A stretch of 64,000 bases of DNA, from contig JADCRB010000077.1 in the NCBI GenBank assembly GCA_021464245.1, positions 496,001 to 560,000 on the forward strand, in the 5' to 3' direction. This DNA is from Carallia brachiata. Taxonomy: Eukaryota > Streptophyta > Magnoliopsida > Malpighiales > Rhizophoraceae. This document shows positions 11,871 to 25,101 of this stretch, piece after piece. The notes under the pieces were generated by a model. The model had not been told where the DNA came from, made no database searches, and saw only the letters and a program-made list of their open reading frames with translations. The position numbers and the translations under genes were made by a program. Position 1 is the stretch's first letter. Each line of letters starts with the position of its first letter.

Positions 11871-14800
11871 ATGTCCATAACAAGGCTAATTGCCACCATT
11901 GTTGTGGCCGCCGCCATCACCTTAGCCAGTGTAGTCTCAGCACAAGCACCAGCCCCTGCACCATTTTCGGCCACGCCGGCGGTGCCAACGGGACCTCCCG
12001 CATATCCTCCGACGGCGTTTGGACCGTCAGCTCCCGTGCCGGCATCAGATGACTGCTTGACGACGTTGTTCAACATGTCGGACTGTTTGACCTACGTGGA
12101 AAACGTCAGCACGTTGACGGTCCCCGACAAGAAATGCTGTCCGGAACTAGCCGGCCTGGTGGAGAGCAACCCCATTTGTTTGTGTCAGCTGCTTGCCAAT
12201 AGTAGTATGACTGAAAGTTTTGGCATCACCATTGACGTCGCTAGAGCTCTCAAGCTGCCTTCTGTTTGTGGCGTTAAGACCCCTTCCGTTACATTGTGCT
12301 CTCGTACGTATCATCAATTCTTCTTCCTTAAGCACTCTTTTGTTTTGACATTTTTGTTTTCCTTTTTTTTTTCTTTTGTTAATTAACTCAAATTGAGACT
12401 TGAACTAGAGATTTTTAATTTAAAAATCAATTCTAACACCAATTATGTACAAAAAAATAAAAAAAAAAAAAGGTAGTTGGGTGGAGGATGGAGTGGACAC
12501 GCACCTTGAGACACTTTGAGAAATTATTTTTTTCAACAAACAAAAACAAACTTTTTTTTGTCAACATGTACAATAACTGGATGTGCAACATAACCGTTTT
12601 AAATGTGCAGCAAGGTTGATTGAATGTGTTCAATAATTCTTTGTTGAACAAGCTATCAATTTTGTTGGCTAGTTGAAGCAATTGTGTTATATAAACAATT
12701 GTTTTGGACACTGAAAAAAAAAAAACAATTGTTTTGGACAAAAAATTTTAATTTTTTTAAAAAATAACAATTCCTCTCCCAATTTACCTCAACCCATATA
12801 ATATGTATAAGTGTCACAATCCCAATTTTCTGATTGCTCCTAATTTAAAAGGGCAAAAGTTTGTGGGTGCGAAAAGTTTAGCTGGTAATATCTCTTGATA
12901 TCATTTATGGAGACTTATGATTAAATCATGTCTACAAAAGCTTCCTATAGATCCCAAAAAAGAAAAAAAAAAAGCTTACAAGTAGGTATTAGAGTTTGCA
13001 ATAAAAGAGTTGCAGAAATAATGTTGGAAGACGACAATTTTTTTTATGGAGACGGAAATTATACTTTACTTTTTAATATATTCAATTCAATGTGACTGCT
13101 AACATCACTCGAGAAGAAAATTTGGTAAAAGTAATAGAATCTTGTATATTATTCATGGATTTAAGGAAATATACGAAAAGGGGAAAAGGAAAGTAGAACC
13201 CCACCAGAAGACTCGAGCTAATTAATGAAATGAGCTGTGTACTTGCCAACTGCTAACTGCTCACGATGTTTATTGTCATTTGTGTATGGACCCGGCTAAG
13301 TGGCCGCGGTACTAAGTATTAACGTTATCAAAATTAAATCAGTTATTAAATTAAAAATATTAATAGGTTAAAATTCAATCAGTTAAATCGGTATTTGAAC
13401 CGATATTTAATTATATATATATATCAGTAATTAAAAGAATAATATTTATAGATAATAATTAAATATTAATATTTTTAGTTTTAAGGATTAAATTAAAAAA
13501 TTTGATTAAATTTTATACTAAATTAAAAATTTAATTACAGTTAGAGGTCAAATTATAATTTAAGTAAACAATAAGGGTCAAATTATAATTTATAAATTTT
13601 TAATTTAATTTAAACCGGACCAATTTTTGACCGATTTTTGACTGATTTTTACCGATTTTTATCTGTCCCAATCCTTATTCAAAAAATACCATGAACTGGA
13701 CCGGATCTTTGGTAGGTCACCGATTGAACGGGTCGGACCGACCGGTCCAGTCCGATTCTAACATCACTGCCAAATATTACTTTTTTTGTTTTCTTTTAAC
13801 AAAATTAAAATTTAAATCAACATAAATATTATTATAAAATATAAAATGTAAATATTATATGAAATTTATTATAAAAATTTTTTTTCTTTGAATTTTTTTA
13901 AAATATTATTATATTGTATGTATCTATAATTCTATAAACAAAATATGTTTACTAAACATTTATCTTTCCACGTAAGTATTTATATTTAATAGCTCTGTCT
14001 GCGGCTCGGTACGTAACGTTTCATGTGTATATATATTTTCGTCTGTCATGTGGTCCATATATTTTTTTTTTTTGAGAAAAACCATGTGGTCCATATTGAT
14101 ACACCTCAATTCACTACATGTGTGTAGACGTTTTAATCATGCCTCTCACCTTTTACAGTTGCGGGTTACCCAGTTCCAGGTCCGATGGCAAGCGCAGCCT
14201 TTCCACCAGGTATAGGAGCTCCCTTGTTTTGTCCATATTTCTCTTGAGATCAATCTTTTTTCTCATTCTATTTGTTTATCTTGTTATATTTTAGTGAACA
14301 AAAATCTACCAGTAAAAATAAATTATTAGTCTACAAGATAAATTCTCGTGATTAAGCTAAACATTCATTTTAGAGGTTTTACTTTCATGTTCAAATTAGA
14401 GTAAAATTTATGAGATTGAAAATAACTATTTGTATTTTATCACTTGTAGCCCAATAAATTTTCTAATAAGCAAAATCAAATAAATTTAGACAAATTTACT
14501 TTATTGAAAATTTTGAAACGTATGTTTTTTTCTATAAAAAAATGTATTTATGCGGGACTAGGTGAACTTGATTGAGACACTTACTTTTCATTGAGGGTTG
14601 TCCAAAATACCCATTAGTCATAATACAACAAATATTCTTTTGTTCAATTTTTCTAATGCCAAAAAAAAAAAAAAAAGTCTAATGTCATGGCTTCACTACT
14701 TCTGCGGCTAGGAGATGCCAATTAAGACACTTTTTGCTATTCCTGATCGGAGCAAATAAACTCTTTATTATCTCTAATACAGTCATTGATAGATTAGTAA

Positions 14801-15429
14801 TTCAGATGAATAAACTACATAACTTGCCTTTGCAATCAAGCCCAACTGTGTTATACATAATCAAATGACATTAACATGGCTTCTGTTAGCATCAAGTTAT
14901 AAAATTATGCTAACATTTCATGGTGATCGCTTGGTTAAATGATGGTGTAATTATGTTATTTAAAAGATGATTAATTACTGCCCTGATTCAGTTTACCAAA
15001 TTCCTAATATATATATATCTATATTCTAATCCCATCTCTTATGTAATCCAGGAGCTGGTCCAACATCAAGTGGAGTGTCTGCTCCACCAGGTATTAACTC
15101 TTTTTCTTTTGCTCCATGTTTTAAGTTCTGTTCCAATTTTAGTGGCTAAAGCCTTTGGTTTACTTTTCACCATGTAATTACTTATAACTTCATATAATGG
15201 AGATTGCTTTAATAACCCATTTTGCTATCTCAATTAAAAAAGCTTATGCTGCTGCTGCGCCATCATTTGAAATGTACATTTATATTTATGTACTGTTTTA
15301 GGTATTCAGCCAGAAGCAGAAGGATCACCTGGCGCATCAACTCCTGGAAACAAGGCTCTTGCCATTACAGGCTCTTCCCAAGCATTCTTTCTTGGGTTAG
15401 CTTTTGCTTTTCTTTTCACAATTTTCTGA
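11871..15429 (+). CDS. GPI-anchored non-specific lipid-transfer protein (LTPG/xylogen-like), 4 exons
   Basis: Exons 11871-12303, 14159-14209, 15052-15090 and 15302-15429 join in phase to 216 residues. Residues 1-25 are a signal peptide (MSITRLIATIVV...SAQA), followed by a Pro/Ala-rich linker. Then comes the eight-cysteine motif, seen as DDC, SDC, KKCC, ICLC, VC and LC, which folds around acyl chains. The tail is a Pro/Ser/Gly-rich spacer and a C-terminal hydrophobic stretch after SGNKALAITGSS-like residues, the usual GPI-attachment signal. The protein should sit on the outer plasma membrane or wall and move or hold cuticular or suberin lipids. Intron 1 is long (1,855 bp) and holds transposon-like sequence. 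The start is the only in-frame ATG directly before the signal peptide. Symbol not assigned because LTPG paralogues cannot be separated by eye. Confidence 0.9.
13300..13775. repeat. Probable degenerate transposon fragment in LTPG intron 1
   Basis: This part of the intron changes composition: AATTAAATCAG-type AT-rich sequence on the left and a GC-rich GACCGGTCCAGTCCGATTCT end on the right, with several repeated ACCGATTTTT and GACCGATTTTTG units. Such GACCGG-rich termini are common in plant repeat elements, but I could not find a matching left terminus, so the limits are rough. Confidence 0.3.
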
Positions 15430-17024
15430 ATTTGAAATTTATTGCTCGTTTCCACTTTTTTTTTTTTTTTAATTTTGCCATTAATCAAATGTTGTGTAGC
15501 ATGCACTGGAAAGAATTGGATATTCTACATTTCCATATATTTTCAATGTATTTAAACCATAAGAATTACGCACGGTCTATGAAATATTAAACATAAAAAA
15601 AAGTGGACTTTTTTTTTTTTTTTTTTTGTCTAAAACTGCTCAGTATCTATCTCATTAGGTTGATTAATCTGACCGACTTAAACAGGACTCCGAAAACAAT
15701 AAAAATATCCCAACAAATATTTAACGTAATTATATTTTTAAAGTTCAAACCTAAAACCTCTAATTAAACGACATCATACCTGTGTCTTCTAAACCGGTTG
15801 GTAGCACCTACGACTCTTCCACCATGAAATTTGTTGAACGCGTGTTGTCTTTCTGGACCAATGGTGGGCCAATGCCCATAGAGAGAGGGAGGAAGATTGG
15901 CGAGTCAAAGTTTCAAATTCCTGACCCACACTTTCGCACATAGGCTACAGACCATCTGCTCTAGGCAAGCGGCCTTGAACTTGCCTTATTAGCAATCAAG
16001 GCACTTTTTTTGGCAGCTATAAAAGGACCTAGGAAAGAGCATGTTTGGTTGTAATATATTTGATTCATGTTTGGACCTGTATTGAGCCGAATTTTAACTC
16101 CAAGCCTTGCCTCGAGCAACCCATAGCAAACAACGAGCAAGAGGACTAGATAAAATGTGAGGAAGGCTTTATAGGTTTAAGCCAAATGGGGAAATAAACA
16201 AGAATCAAGGGGTGAGTTTCATCTCTCAAACTAAGAATTACCATTACCATAAACCCAAAGGCGGCCCATCTTAATGCTCCATCGACTGGCACCAAAATAA
16301 GGCTAGTCACTATTGAGTTCAGAGGACTAAGGCTTGATTTTCTGGTGATAGTTGATGAAGATTACTGCAAATCTAAAAGTTGCCATGACCAGTACAGTCC
16401 TAAGCAAAAATTATGTATGAATCCAATGAGTTCTAGTTTTGATGAGAGAGCCAATATATATACATAGATGGTCAGAATTTTCTGATTAGAATTACTCTGT
16501 TATGAGTTACTATCTAGCTGGCAACAACCGAAAACATCCCCTAACTGTTCCTTTCTTTCTCTCTCTCTCTCTCTCTGTTTTTTTTTTGAGATTCAAATCA
16601 AGTTAGTGAAATTCCTCAAATGAATCATGAGCATTATAATTTCAATATTGGTAAATTCAAATGCAGACGATGAACCATGTTGCAATTATAGATAAGGTTA
16701 AAGATTTTCAAAGAATAAACTGAACTCTTAGTTCTAACAATCAGAATTCAAATCCCGATTAGAGACAGAAAAAATAAAAAAAAAACATTGTTGCAATAAT
16801 ATCAATAAAACTACAATGCAATCTATGAAACTCCAATTTTCTTTTACCCAAAACCTTTATCAAACATGAGGATTTGACAAATCAAAATTAAAATCGCCCC
16901 ACTATATCACAATGCAAGAAGAATCCCAGTCCGTCATTGCATGTCCTTTCTTTTGTTGCTAAGAGGTTTTATTCGAGTTAGAAATAAGCATGAATAAGAA
17001 ACAGAGAAGAAACCCACTTGATCT
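15430..17024. other. Intergenic between LTPG and hyccin 3' ends
   Basis: Two genes converge here. No further exon is visible. There is a (CT)n run at about 16557-16575 and several T-runs. Both 3' UTRs probably lie in this region. Confidence 0.5.
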
Positions 17025-18035
17025 TCATAGGGAGATAACATTAGACATTGGTATTTCGGTGTAATCAATCTTGTTCTTTGCTTCCAAAGCCATCTTGCCA
17101 AGCCTGATAAGGCTCCCAGTAGCCAGAATTGCCTTGGGATTAATGTCATGCAAGGATCTGGTGTACAAACTTCTGCAAGCAGCAGAAGCTGCGTTGAACA
17201 ATTGCTTGTCTTGATTTGGACCCAAAAGGCAGTGCCCCAAGATCCTCAGAACAGGCTGTAAAAGCTCCCATGGCAATGGAATTCTCCCTTCTTTCTTCGG
17301 GTTTTCTGTGCCAGCATTGGTTTCATCGCCATTTTCGCCAGCCCACACCTTGCAGAACTCGCAAAATTCAATCTTGGAGCCAACGGGCATCTGGGTTATC
17401 TTGCTATAATACAATTCTAATGCGACTCCGACGATCCTGGCTCTTCTTGTTGATCTGACGGTGCCGTGAGGCTCCAGAGCCGGGGACACCACGGCTAGGT
17501 TCAACCCCGTGGCATTGCTCTGACGTGATCTTTGGACTCGTGGTATATGCTGGGGTGGGACAAGTCGGGGATGTTGACGGTGGTGGATTGGCCAGCGCGG
17601 GAGGTGGTTTCGTGTGCGTAGAGAGCTAAGAGAACGGCTTCAAAGCCGGCGAGAGGTTTACGGAGGGAGACGCGGGAGAGGTAGAGGCCGGTGATGGTGG
17701 GAAGGAAGCGGAGGACGACGAGCTGGAGATTGGGGTCGCCGGATTGGAAGGTGTCGTAGAACCAACGGCAGAGGTTGTTGTCGCCTGTGCCGGAGTCGGG
17801 CTGGCGGAGGAGGGTGGATACTTGGGAGGAGATGTCGGGGTCGTGGAGGAGAGAAAAGGCGGGGTTTTCGGAGGAAAGGACAGAAGGAGGGATGGTTGGG
17901 AGAATGGAGGGGAGAGATTCAATGGCTGATTGTAACTTGGAAATGGAATCGTTTGGTGGTGACTCGAAGAGGGCTCGGTGGCCGGAGTTGTGGGGGAGTG
18001 GCGGTGGTTTCGGTGGCGATCGAGTCCTTTGACAT
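17025..18035 (-). CDS. Hyccin-family protein (PI4K-alpha complex subunit), single exon, two apparent frameshifts
   Basis: The reading frame ending at 17025 contains SPALEPHGTVRSTRRARIVG, LELYYSKITQMPVGSKIEFC and a conserved ELLQPVLRILGHCLLGP block. The upstream part, in another frame, has LCRWFYDTFQSGDPNLQLVV and VLLALYAHETTSRAGQSTTV. Together these are the plant hyccin (FAM126) domain, about 336 residues, without introns. In Arabidopsis the hyccin proteins are subunits of the plasma-membrane PI4K-alpha1 complex that makes PI4P. The ATG at 18035 opens frame MSKDSIATETT, which leaves the domain frame within about 60 bases (in or after the C-run near 17985-17996), and the frame changes again near 17515-17530. 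The two shifts cancel, and total length is divisible by three. Either assembly errors or a recent pseudogene; I favour errors. It lies divergent to the F-box/WD40 gene, as At5g21050 does to At5g21040. Confidence 0.8.
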
Positions 18036-21000
18036 TGGAGGAGTTAAGGGAAAGAGAGATAGACACTAGAGAAAAGAAAATGCAAAGCAAATGCGATTAG
18101 ATGAGGCAAATTGGAAGGAAGAATGGGATCTAAGTGCAATAAAAATGGGAAAAAAAATATTGGATCCGATTATGGCTCTTGTTTGAATTTTAAGTTTTTA
18201 GTTATGGGGTCATATTGGGTTAGAATAATTTTAGGAAAGATTAAAAAAAAAAAAGGATTATTTGAGGATAATAATTGATAACTATGCCTTACATTTCATA
18301 ATTGTATCATATAATTTTTGGAGAAAAAAAATTATTTCACAAAAAATTATATTGAAATCTCGTTAAATTGTTCGGTAAGATTAAATATATGTATAATTTT
18401 GTAGATTATGAAAGGTTTAGTGACCCTTATTGAAAAGTTCGAGTTTGTTTTTATGAGTATTTAATGTAATAATTTGATGTACCTTATAAAGAATTAGCAT
18501 AATTTTCCTTGACAATTAAGTAAATTGCTATCCTTTTTTTTTTCATTTCCTTGCACTTAAAAAATCTTATAATTTTTTTTTGACCAAAATAATTGAATCA
18601 TGTATAATTGAAATGGGGGAGATGTATTGTAACTTAATCCCTATTTTTTCATTTCTTGGACTAAAAAGAATCATATAAATTTTTTTTACCAAAATAATTG
18701 AATCACATATAATTGAAATGAAGGAGATGTAATTTTCTTTCTTTTTATAAGTTATCTTTTTTTTTTATTAAAAGAAGTTTAGGGGTTAGAAGAGTGTCTC
18801 GTCTCAAAAGTTAGAAACATAGTACTAAAAATTTATAACGTGACTTATTGTCACATATCTATAAGAAACTTTAATAATAATCAATGGAATTTAAATATAA
18901 GATGGAGCACATCAAAAATAAAATTTTTAACTATTGAACTTACCCTTATAAATTTCATAAATTATGTTTAAACACATTAATGTGTGCATTAGCACCAAAA
19001 AAGAGAAAAACACTAGTATGTGCATAACACCACTACTATGTCATGTAAGCAGATGAGTGCCTTAACTTTTGCGGATTTAGTAACATCAACACAATTTTCT
19101 GTCCAACGATGTATTAACAATTCTTTTGATTTTAATCCAAGTGATCTTCAAAAAATTTTCCTTGTAAATTGTAATATAATGCCACCTTTGATAGACAAGT
19201 AATTGCGGAGAAGAGGGTTAAAAAAAGGAAAATCTACTTGTCCGAGCTTAATAAGGTTTGTGTACTTTTTAGTTTTTACAAGATTTTTTTTTTTTTTTTT
19301 GGGTTCACACCAACATACCAAAGGTTTTATATTTGATGTATTTACTAATTTTTCTAGTTTCTTAGACATCTAACTTTATGTCTAATATTATCCTGTCTCG
19401 TGTAATATTTTTCTTCTCTCTAATATAATATTACATTGACTTAACAACCATAAATGAAGATTTAAATTAAATAATTCCTTTTAAAAAATTTAGTTATGAT
19501 CTCTAGTCTAGCAGCTTTAGCTTGCCTGTGGAATCAATGGACTCAAACAATGTGACCTGTGGATGGACCCAGATACCTCCAGACACTAAAATTTAAGCCC
19601 GTTCTCACGTATTTTAAAATCGACCTTCAACTCAAATAAAAACCTTTAGGTCATCGCATTTGTTCTATAATGTGAAGGCATAAAGAGCTGGCCTTCAAAT
19701 TTTGGCCGGAGCCCGACCTGACCTTTAAGGTTAACTTTTGTACTTTTCAGGTATAACTGATCGTCTTACTACTTAAAGGCCGAAAAGTATAAAATGTGAC
19801 AGTTTAGTAGTTATTTAATATTTTTTTTAATCACAATATAAGTTTGAGTTTTCATTTTTGCCTGTCATAATTATTTGACATTATATAAAAGTGTGATTGT
19901 CAGTTTAATGTTTATTAATATTAATTAAACGTGAGAAAGGTCTATTAGATTCAACAGTATTTAGGTGATAAAATGCGCCTTAAGAGTGGTTAAATAAAAT
20001 TCAAATAAACGGAGTTATTTCGATATCAACCTATAAATTTAATGATTATTATACCTACAATAAACTTTTTTTTAATAAAAAAAAAATCGAATTATCCATA
20101 ACATCTAAATGAAAGATATACTTAAATAGAGTTTAAAAAGATACAGAAGATTGACGTACATTTAATCAGAGAATATCTGACAAATTAATTTTCAATCCTG
20201 TTAGGTGGGCCCACAAAATTGCCCGGCAATGTCTCGATTTGTTTTTTTAAAATGTAAAAATTAGATTATAAATAAATTTTAATATTATTTTTAATATATT
20301 TAATAATACTCTAAATTTTAATTTAAAAAAAAATAAAAGTCAAATTCTTCTTTTGCTAAACAGTCGGAAGGCCATCGGCCCCCTTACGTCGGCCCATCAA
20401 TTTTTATTTTTTATTTTTTAATTCTTTTAAATTTAACTATCGTGGCAAAATAACACAAAGCCGACAACACTAACGCCCTCGAATTCCAAAATTTCATAGA
20501 ATACTAATAAATTTCACAAAATTTTTTACAAAATTTCACAAATAGTGGTTGATAGTTTGAAATTTAGGATAATATTAATTTAAAAAATATTTAATTTAAA
20601 AAAATTAAAATTATGAAAAATTTATCACAATATCAGTAATAATATTAATTTGTAAAGGATGGGAAAACAAGCGTCGGCGTGCTCAACGTCATAACAATCC
20701 TACGGTTCTACCAATCCTGTACTGTCCACTTGTTCGATCTCGGCCCTCGGATTTACAATAATCACTGAAGGGCCTATAAAGCAAACAAAACCAATTTTCC
20801 GTCTCTTTCTCTCTCTCCCCTTCGAAATTTCTTCCTCTGTAGTATACAATTTAATACGAATTTTCAAGAATTTTCCGTAACCAAAAGCCATCTGAAATTC
20901 TCCTTTTTAATACTTCTCTGCTCCAAAGATCTGTTTGTTGAATTCCAGAGGTATTTCTATAATTTAAAGATTCGATTTTTTTTTTAACCCCGTTTCTCTT

Positions 21001-21363
21001 TAATTAGGTTCTTCCAATTTTATCTTTATTTGTAAAAGCTCAAATCTTTTCTCTTAAATTTGCTTGAATTTCCATCGTTATTCATTTTCATATTCATAAT
21101 TCTCCTTGATTTATCTTTGTTTTTGGTTCAAGTTTAATCTTTTCTCATCTGGGTAGTCCTATACTATATTTCTGGTTTTTGCCTGCTTTATTCTAGGTTT
21201 TGACTTTGCAGCTTTACTTTGGTTCTCAATCATTTGCCATCAGATTTTGTAACTTGGGCTCAAATTATATCTGGGTTTAAGTTGTTGTAGGGATTTGTGT
21301 TTGAGGATTCAGTTGTTAGGCCCCACCACACACTGAGTTTTTGTGAAGGTTAACTTTACTTTT
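18036..21363. other. Divergent promoter region between hyccin and F-box/WD40 genes
   Basis: This 3.3-kb AT-rich spacer lies between two gene starts. The right end (about 20780-21363) is T-rich with a CTCTTTCTCTCTCTC stretch and looks like the 5' leader of the F-box gene. A possible leader-intron donor is CAGAG/GTATTT near 20949, but I could not fix the acceptor. A short tandem duplication is listed separately. No other gene is seen. Confidence 0.45.
18543..18752. repeat. Two-copy tandem duplication, about 105-bp period
   Basis: The segment with ACCAAAATAATTGAATCA followed by TATAATTGAAATG and GGAGATGTA occurs at about 18583 and again at about 18688, with 10-15 percent differences between the copies. 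It is a small local duplication without coding content. Confidence 0.7.
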
Positions 21364-22993
21364 ATGGCATTTGAATGCCAAGAAAGAACTGAGGTTTCGA
21401 AAATTTTGGTCAATTCTGAGAGGAATTCTTTACTGTTTCTGAAAATTTTGAAAATTTTAAGCCCTTGTTAGATTGCAATTCTAAGAAGGGAGGTTCAAGT
21501 AGTTGCAGTTTAAAGCACTTGCCTTGTAATAATGTTTTGCCAAGTTGTTGCCGGTCAATCATTGACCTTCCTGCGGCCCTGATTTCTGAAATCCTTAATT
21601 GTCTGGAACCTAAAGAACTCGGTATAGTTTCGTGCGTATCTACAGTTTTAATAGGCTTGCATCTGAAAATAAGGTTTGGAAGGAGGTTTACTGTGAGCGA
21701 TGGGGACTTCCTATAGTTCCTTCGCCGTTGGATGTGGGGCTTTCCGATGAGAGGTCGTGGAAGGAACTGTTTGTGGAGAGGGAGTTTAGGAGTAGAACTT
21801 TCTTGGGTCGTTACAGCATTGATGTTCTGCATGGCCATACAGAAGCAGTTCGAACTGTCTTTGTTCTGGCTTCTGCCAGGCTCATTTTTACATCTGGGTA
21901 TGACTCTGTCGTACGAATGTGGGACCTGGAGGAGGGGCTCTCTATTGCATCATCTCGGCCCCTTGGTTGTACCATCCGAGCTGTTGCGGCGGATACAAAA
22001 CTGTTGGTTGCTGGTGGTACTGATGGCTTTATCCAAGGTTGGCAGGCAGTTGAGGGCCTGCAATACTTGTTTGATCTAAAGGGTTCTGAGGTGCCTAACA
22101 CTGAGTTTAGACTCTGGGAGCATGAGGGACCTATAACTTCTCTTGCTCTGGATCTCACAAGGATTTATAGTGGTTCGTGGGATATGTCTGTTCGCTTATG
22201 GGATCGTTCTTCACTGAAATGCTCAAGGGTTCTGAGACATGGTGACTGGGTCTGGGGCCTTGTTCCCCATGATACCACTGTTGCAAGCACCGCTGGTTCC
22301 GATGTATATGTATGGAACACTTGTAATGGGAATCTACTAACTGTCATTCACAGTGCTCACGTTGGCAACACTTATGCCTTGGCACGAAGCCACACTGGGG
22401 ACTTTCTTTTTACTGGGGGAGAAGATGGGGCAATTCACATGTTTGAGATGACAAGGCAGACACCAGTGGCCAATGTTTTCAAGGTCGCAACTTGGATTTC
22501 TCATTCTGGCCCTGTGTATTCCCTTGCTTTTGAGTTTCCTTGGCTTGTTTCATCTTCCAGCGATGGGAAGCTCTCGTTGATTGATGTCAGAAAATTGCTC
22601 AGGACAAGCAGACGCTCTCTAGGAAAGAAGATTGCTAGAATTAACAATATGGAAGCTCAAAGCGTGGAGCCTCCCCAGAGAATGTTAAATGGATTTGGGC
22701 CCAATTTATATTCAGTAGATATTGGTGCTGACCGAATTGTTTGTGGGGGAGAGGAAGGTGTTGTTAGGATCTGGAACTTTTCTCAGGCTTTGGAAATTGA
22801 ACAAAGAGTCCGTGCTCTGAGAGGAATACGGTTGGAGAATAGGCTAAGAAGGCGCAAGCTCCAAATGGAGATGAGCTGTGAGGGTGGCCCGGCTGATCGG
22901 TGTTTAGTTGCAGCCAAGAAGAACATAATGCGCGGTGATAAGAGTGGCAGCTGGCACAACAAACGTGGAGTGAGTAGCAAGCTGAAGGCTTAG
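21364..22993 (+). CDS. F-box/WD40-repeat protein (FBX2-like, At5g21040 type), intronless, two apparent -1 frameshifts
   Basis: From the ATG at 21364 (MAFECQERTE) the coding region runs to the TAG... stop region at 22991-22993 without introns, about 543 residues once two missing bases are allowed for. An F-box lies at about residues 60-100 (RSIIDLPAALISEILNCL, ELGIVSCVS). WD40 repeats follow, visible in GHTEAVRTV, FTSGYDSVVRMWDLEEGL, GGTDGFIQGW, YSGSWDMSVRLWDRSSLKC, VYVWNT, FTGGEDGAIHMFE, SSSSDGKLSLIDVRKL and CGGEEGVVRIWNF. Such proteins act as SCF ubiquitin-ligase substrate receptors; Arabidopsis FBX2 has been linked to phosphate-starvation responses. Breaks lie near 21417-21424 and at the T-run 21645-21649; each restores the family sequence when one base is added. 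The conserved sequence on both sides argues for assembly error. Confidence 0.85.
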
Positions 22994-23476
22994 GAGCAAA
23001 TGGAAAACGAGTCTATGCTTCTAGGCCAGCAAACCTTATTACTGTATGAATGACTTTTAACACAACCAAGCAATTGTGGTTTAACAATGCAGGTAGACTG
23101 ATTGTATAATCAGTATGACAGTATCTAATCCTTTGTTTTTAGCAGTATTCAGAATTTAAAGAAGCATTGATTTTATGGTACCTGTGTGCATGTGCCTACT
23201 GTGTTCGGTTTCATCATGTCTCACCTTATGAAAGATTTATTGCCCCCAAACTGCTTCCTCCAGTCAAGGTGAGTGACCTGATCCTAGACATTTAGCTATT
23301 CTATACAAGAGCTGATATTACTTCACTTGACTTGAATTACCAAGTCTTGCGAGATTAAGAGAGAACTGTTATTGTTACCATGGCTAACTCTCACCTCCGA
23401 TGACTCCCAAAGTCTCATTCATAGACCTTTCGGCAACTGTTATTGAACTGTTATTGAAATGACTCTTTAATCGGCA

Positions 23477-23510
<34 letters not shown>

Positions 23511-25101
23511 TTTAATGTAGCTGATTTAAACAAATAGAGATTTAACTATGAATGAGATTTAGGTTTGACCTCTTCTTACTTTTATTGAAATATGATTGGG
23601 GTCCCTGAGTCACATGTCTAGCAGTATATGGGCATTTTGTTGTATGGACTTGCGGTTGGTTCTGGTAAATGGTGACGGGCTTATGGTCACAATCTGAAAG
23701 GACTTCTGCTTGGTTAGTTTAGAAACCAACAAGAATACATACTTTAAGAGAATAGCTTTTATTCAAGGAAATATAACAAGCCAAAGTGCTGTTTGTATGT
23801 ATAATTCTGCTCCTTAGATGCACGGATATGAATAAGGGATACGGACATAATACAACAGGATACAGAGACACATAAATTTTAAGAAAATTAGGACATGGAT
23901 ACGCACACGGACACGGCATAGACTCGATTATAAAATATAATTAAATATTATGTATATATATATATATATAATTTAAATATTTTTAATAAATTTAAATTTT
24001 TTTGTTACATATAGTTCATAATAATTATTATTATGGTATTTTATAATATAATTTATATTTACAATTTAAAAAAAAATATTTTGTGTGTAACAAAATATTT
24101 AAGCAAATAATATATATATGTGTGTGTATAACATATTAATTAAAATATCAAATGTATATAAAAGTATCTGATACCTATATTATAGGTGTCTGATACGTAA
24201 AATAGAAGTGTCTACATGCGCGTCCGATTTTTTATTTTTATTTTTTTGTTAGACACTTTTCAAAGTGTCCAACATGTGTTCGAAAAGTATTGAAAGAGTG
24301 TCTTGTCCGAGACAAACACAAACTGTTCATGCTTCCTAATTCTGCACATTTGTCATTTAAGATTCCAAAAGGCACCCAGATTTTCCATAGGCTAGTTTCT
24401 CACTAAGCCCTCCATTGGTGAAATTCTCTAACCACAAAACACAATAATCTTCTGTGATTCATTCGTTGAATGCTTCCTTCTTACTCTCTTGGGGTTTCTC
24501 CAATGGGAAATATTCTCTTATGAACCTCCCTCCTTGGTGATTGATGAGAAACATTTTTTCAATTTGTGGATTTTGAAAACCTCATGAATGAGCTGTGAAA
24601 AATATCTAACCAATTAACTGCACTTTTTATTTAATTGTTTTAAAGTTTTATTTTTTTTTGTCAAATTTTATTTTTTTACTTTGTTGGTGTTAATAGAATT
24701 AATTTTGAATAAAGTACTAGGAGAATGACCCTTAATTTTGGTTCTAAAATGTCCTAAACCAATATATGTTTTGTTTTAATATGCAATGCAAATACATATA
24801 ATCTTTTTTTGAGGAGAAACTCTTTTCAAACCAAATATCAGATTGCTAGAACAACATTTCAATGTCACTACTTCCCATTTAAAACTTAAAAACAATTTTG
24901 AGAGATTTGAACCTGAATCAGTACACCTGCACGTATTAACATGTCAATTCCCCAAAAAAAGATAAAAAAACGAAAATCTTTTAAGGAAAACGAGAGGGAG
25001 AGGAAGGCCTGCAACATACGCAACAAGTGTGAACAGAGTGGTACCTACTAATCCATGCATTGAGAAACACATTTCCAGAGATCCCAACAGCAAGAAGAGC
25101 A
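22994..25101. other. Intergenic between F-box/WD40 and GDSL genes
   Basis: Holds the F-box 3' UTR, an (ATT)n microsatellite, and from about 23815 to 24315 an AT-rich block. That block has GGACAC/GTGTCC-type sequence at both sides (for example GGATACGGACATAAT on the left and GTGTCTTGTCCGAGAC on the right). It may be a degenerate inverted-repeat element, but the arms match poorly and I do not call it. Confidence 0.4.
23475..23513. repeat. (ATT)n microsatellite
   Basis: About thirteen consecutive TTA/ATT units downstream of the F-box gene. Confidence 0.9.

Noticed and set aside
17626..18090. 154-residue Ser/Pro-rich frame on the minus strand
   Set aside because: It is an alternative frame over the hyccin coding region; the conserved hyccin sequence lies in a neighbouring frame.
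23815..24315. Possible long-TIR element with GGACAC/GTGTCC-rich ends
   Set aside because: The two sides share motifs but do not align well as inverted repeats; limits could not be set.
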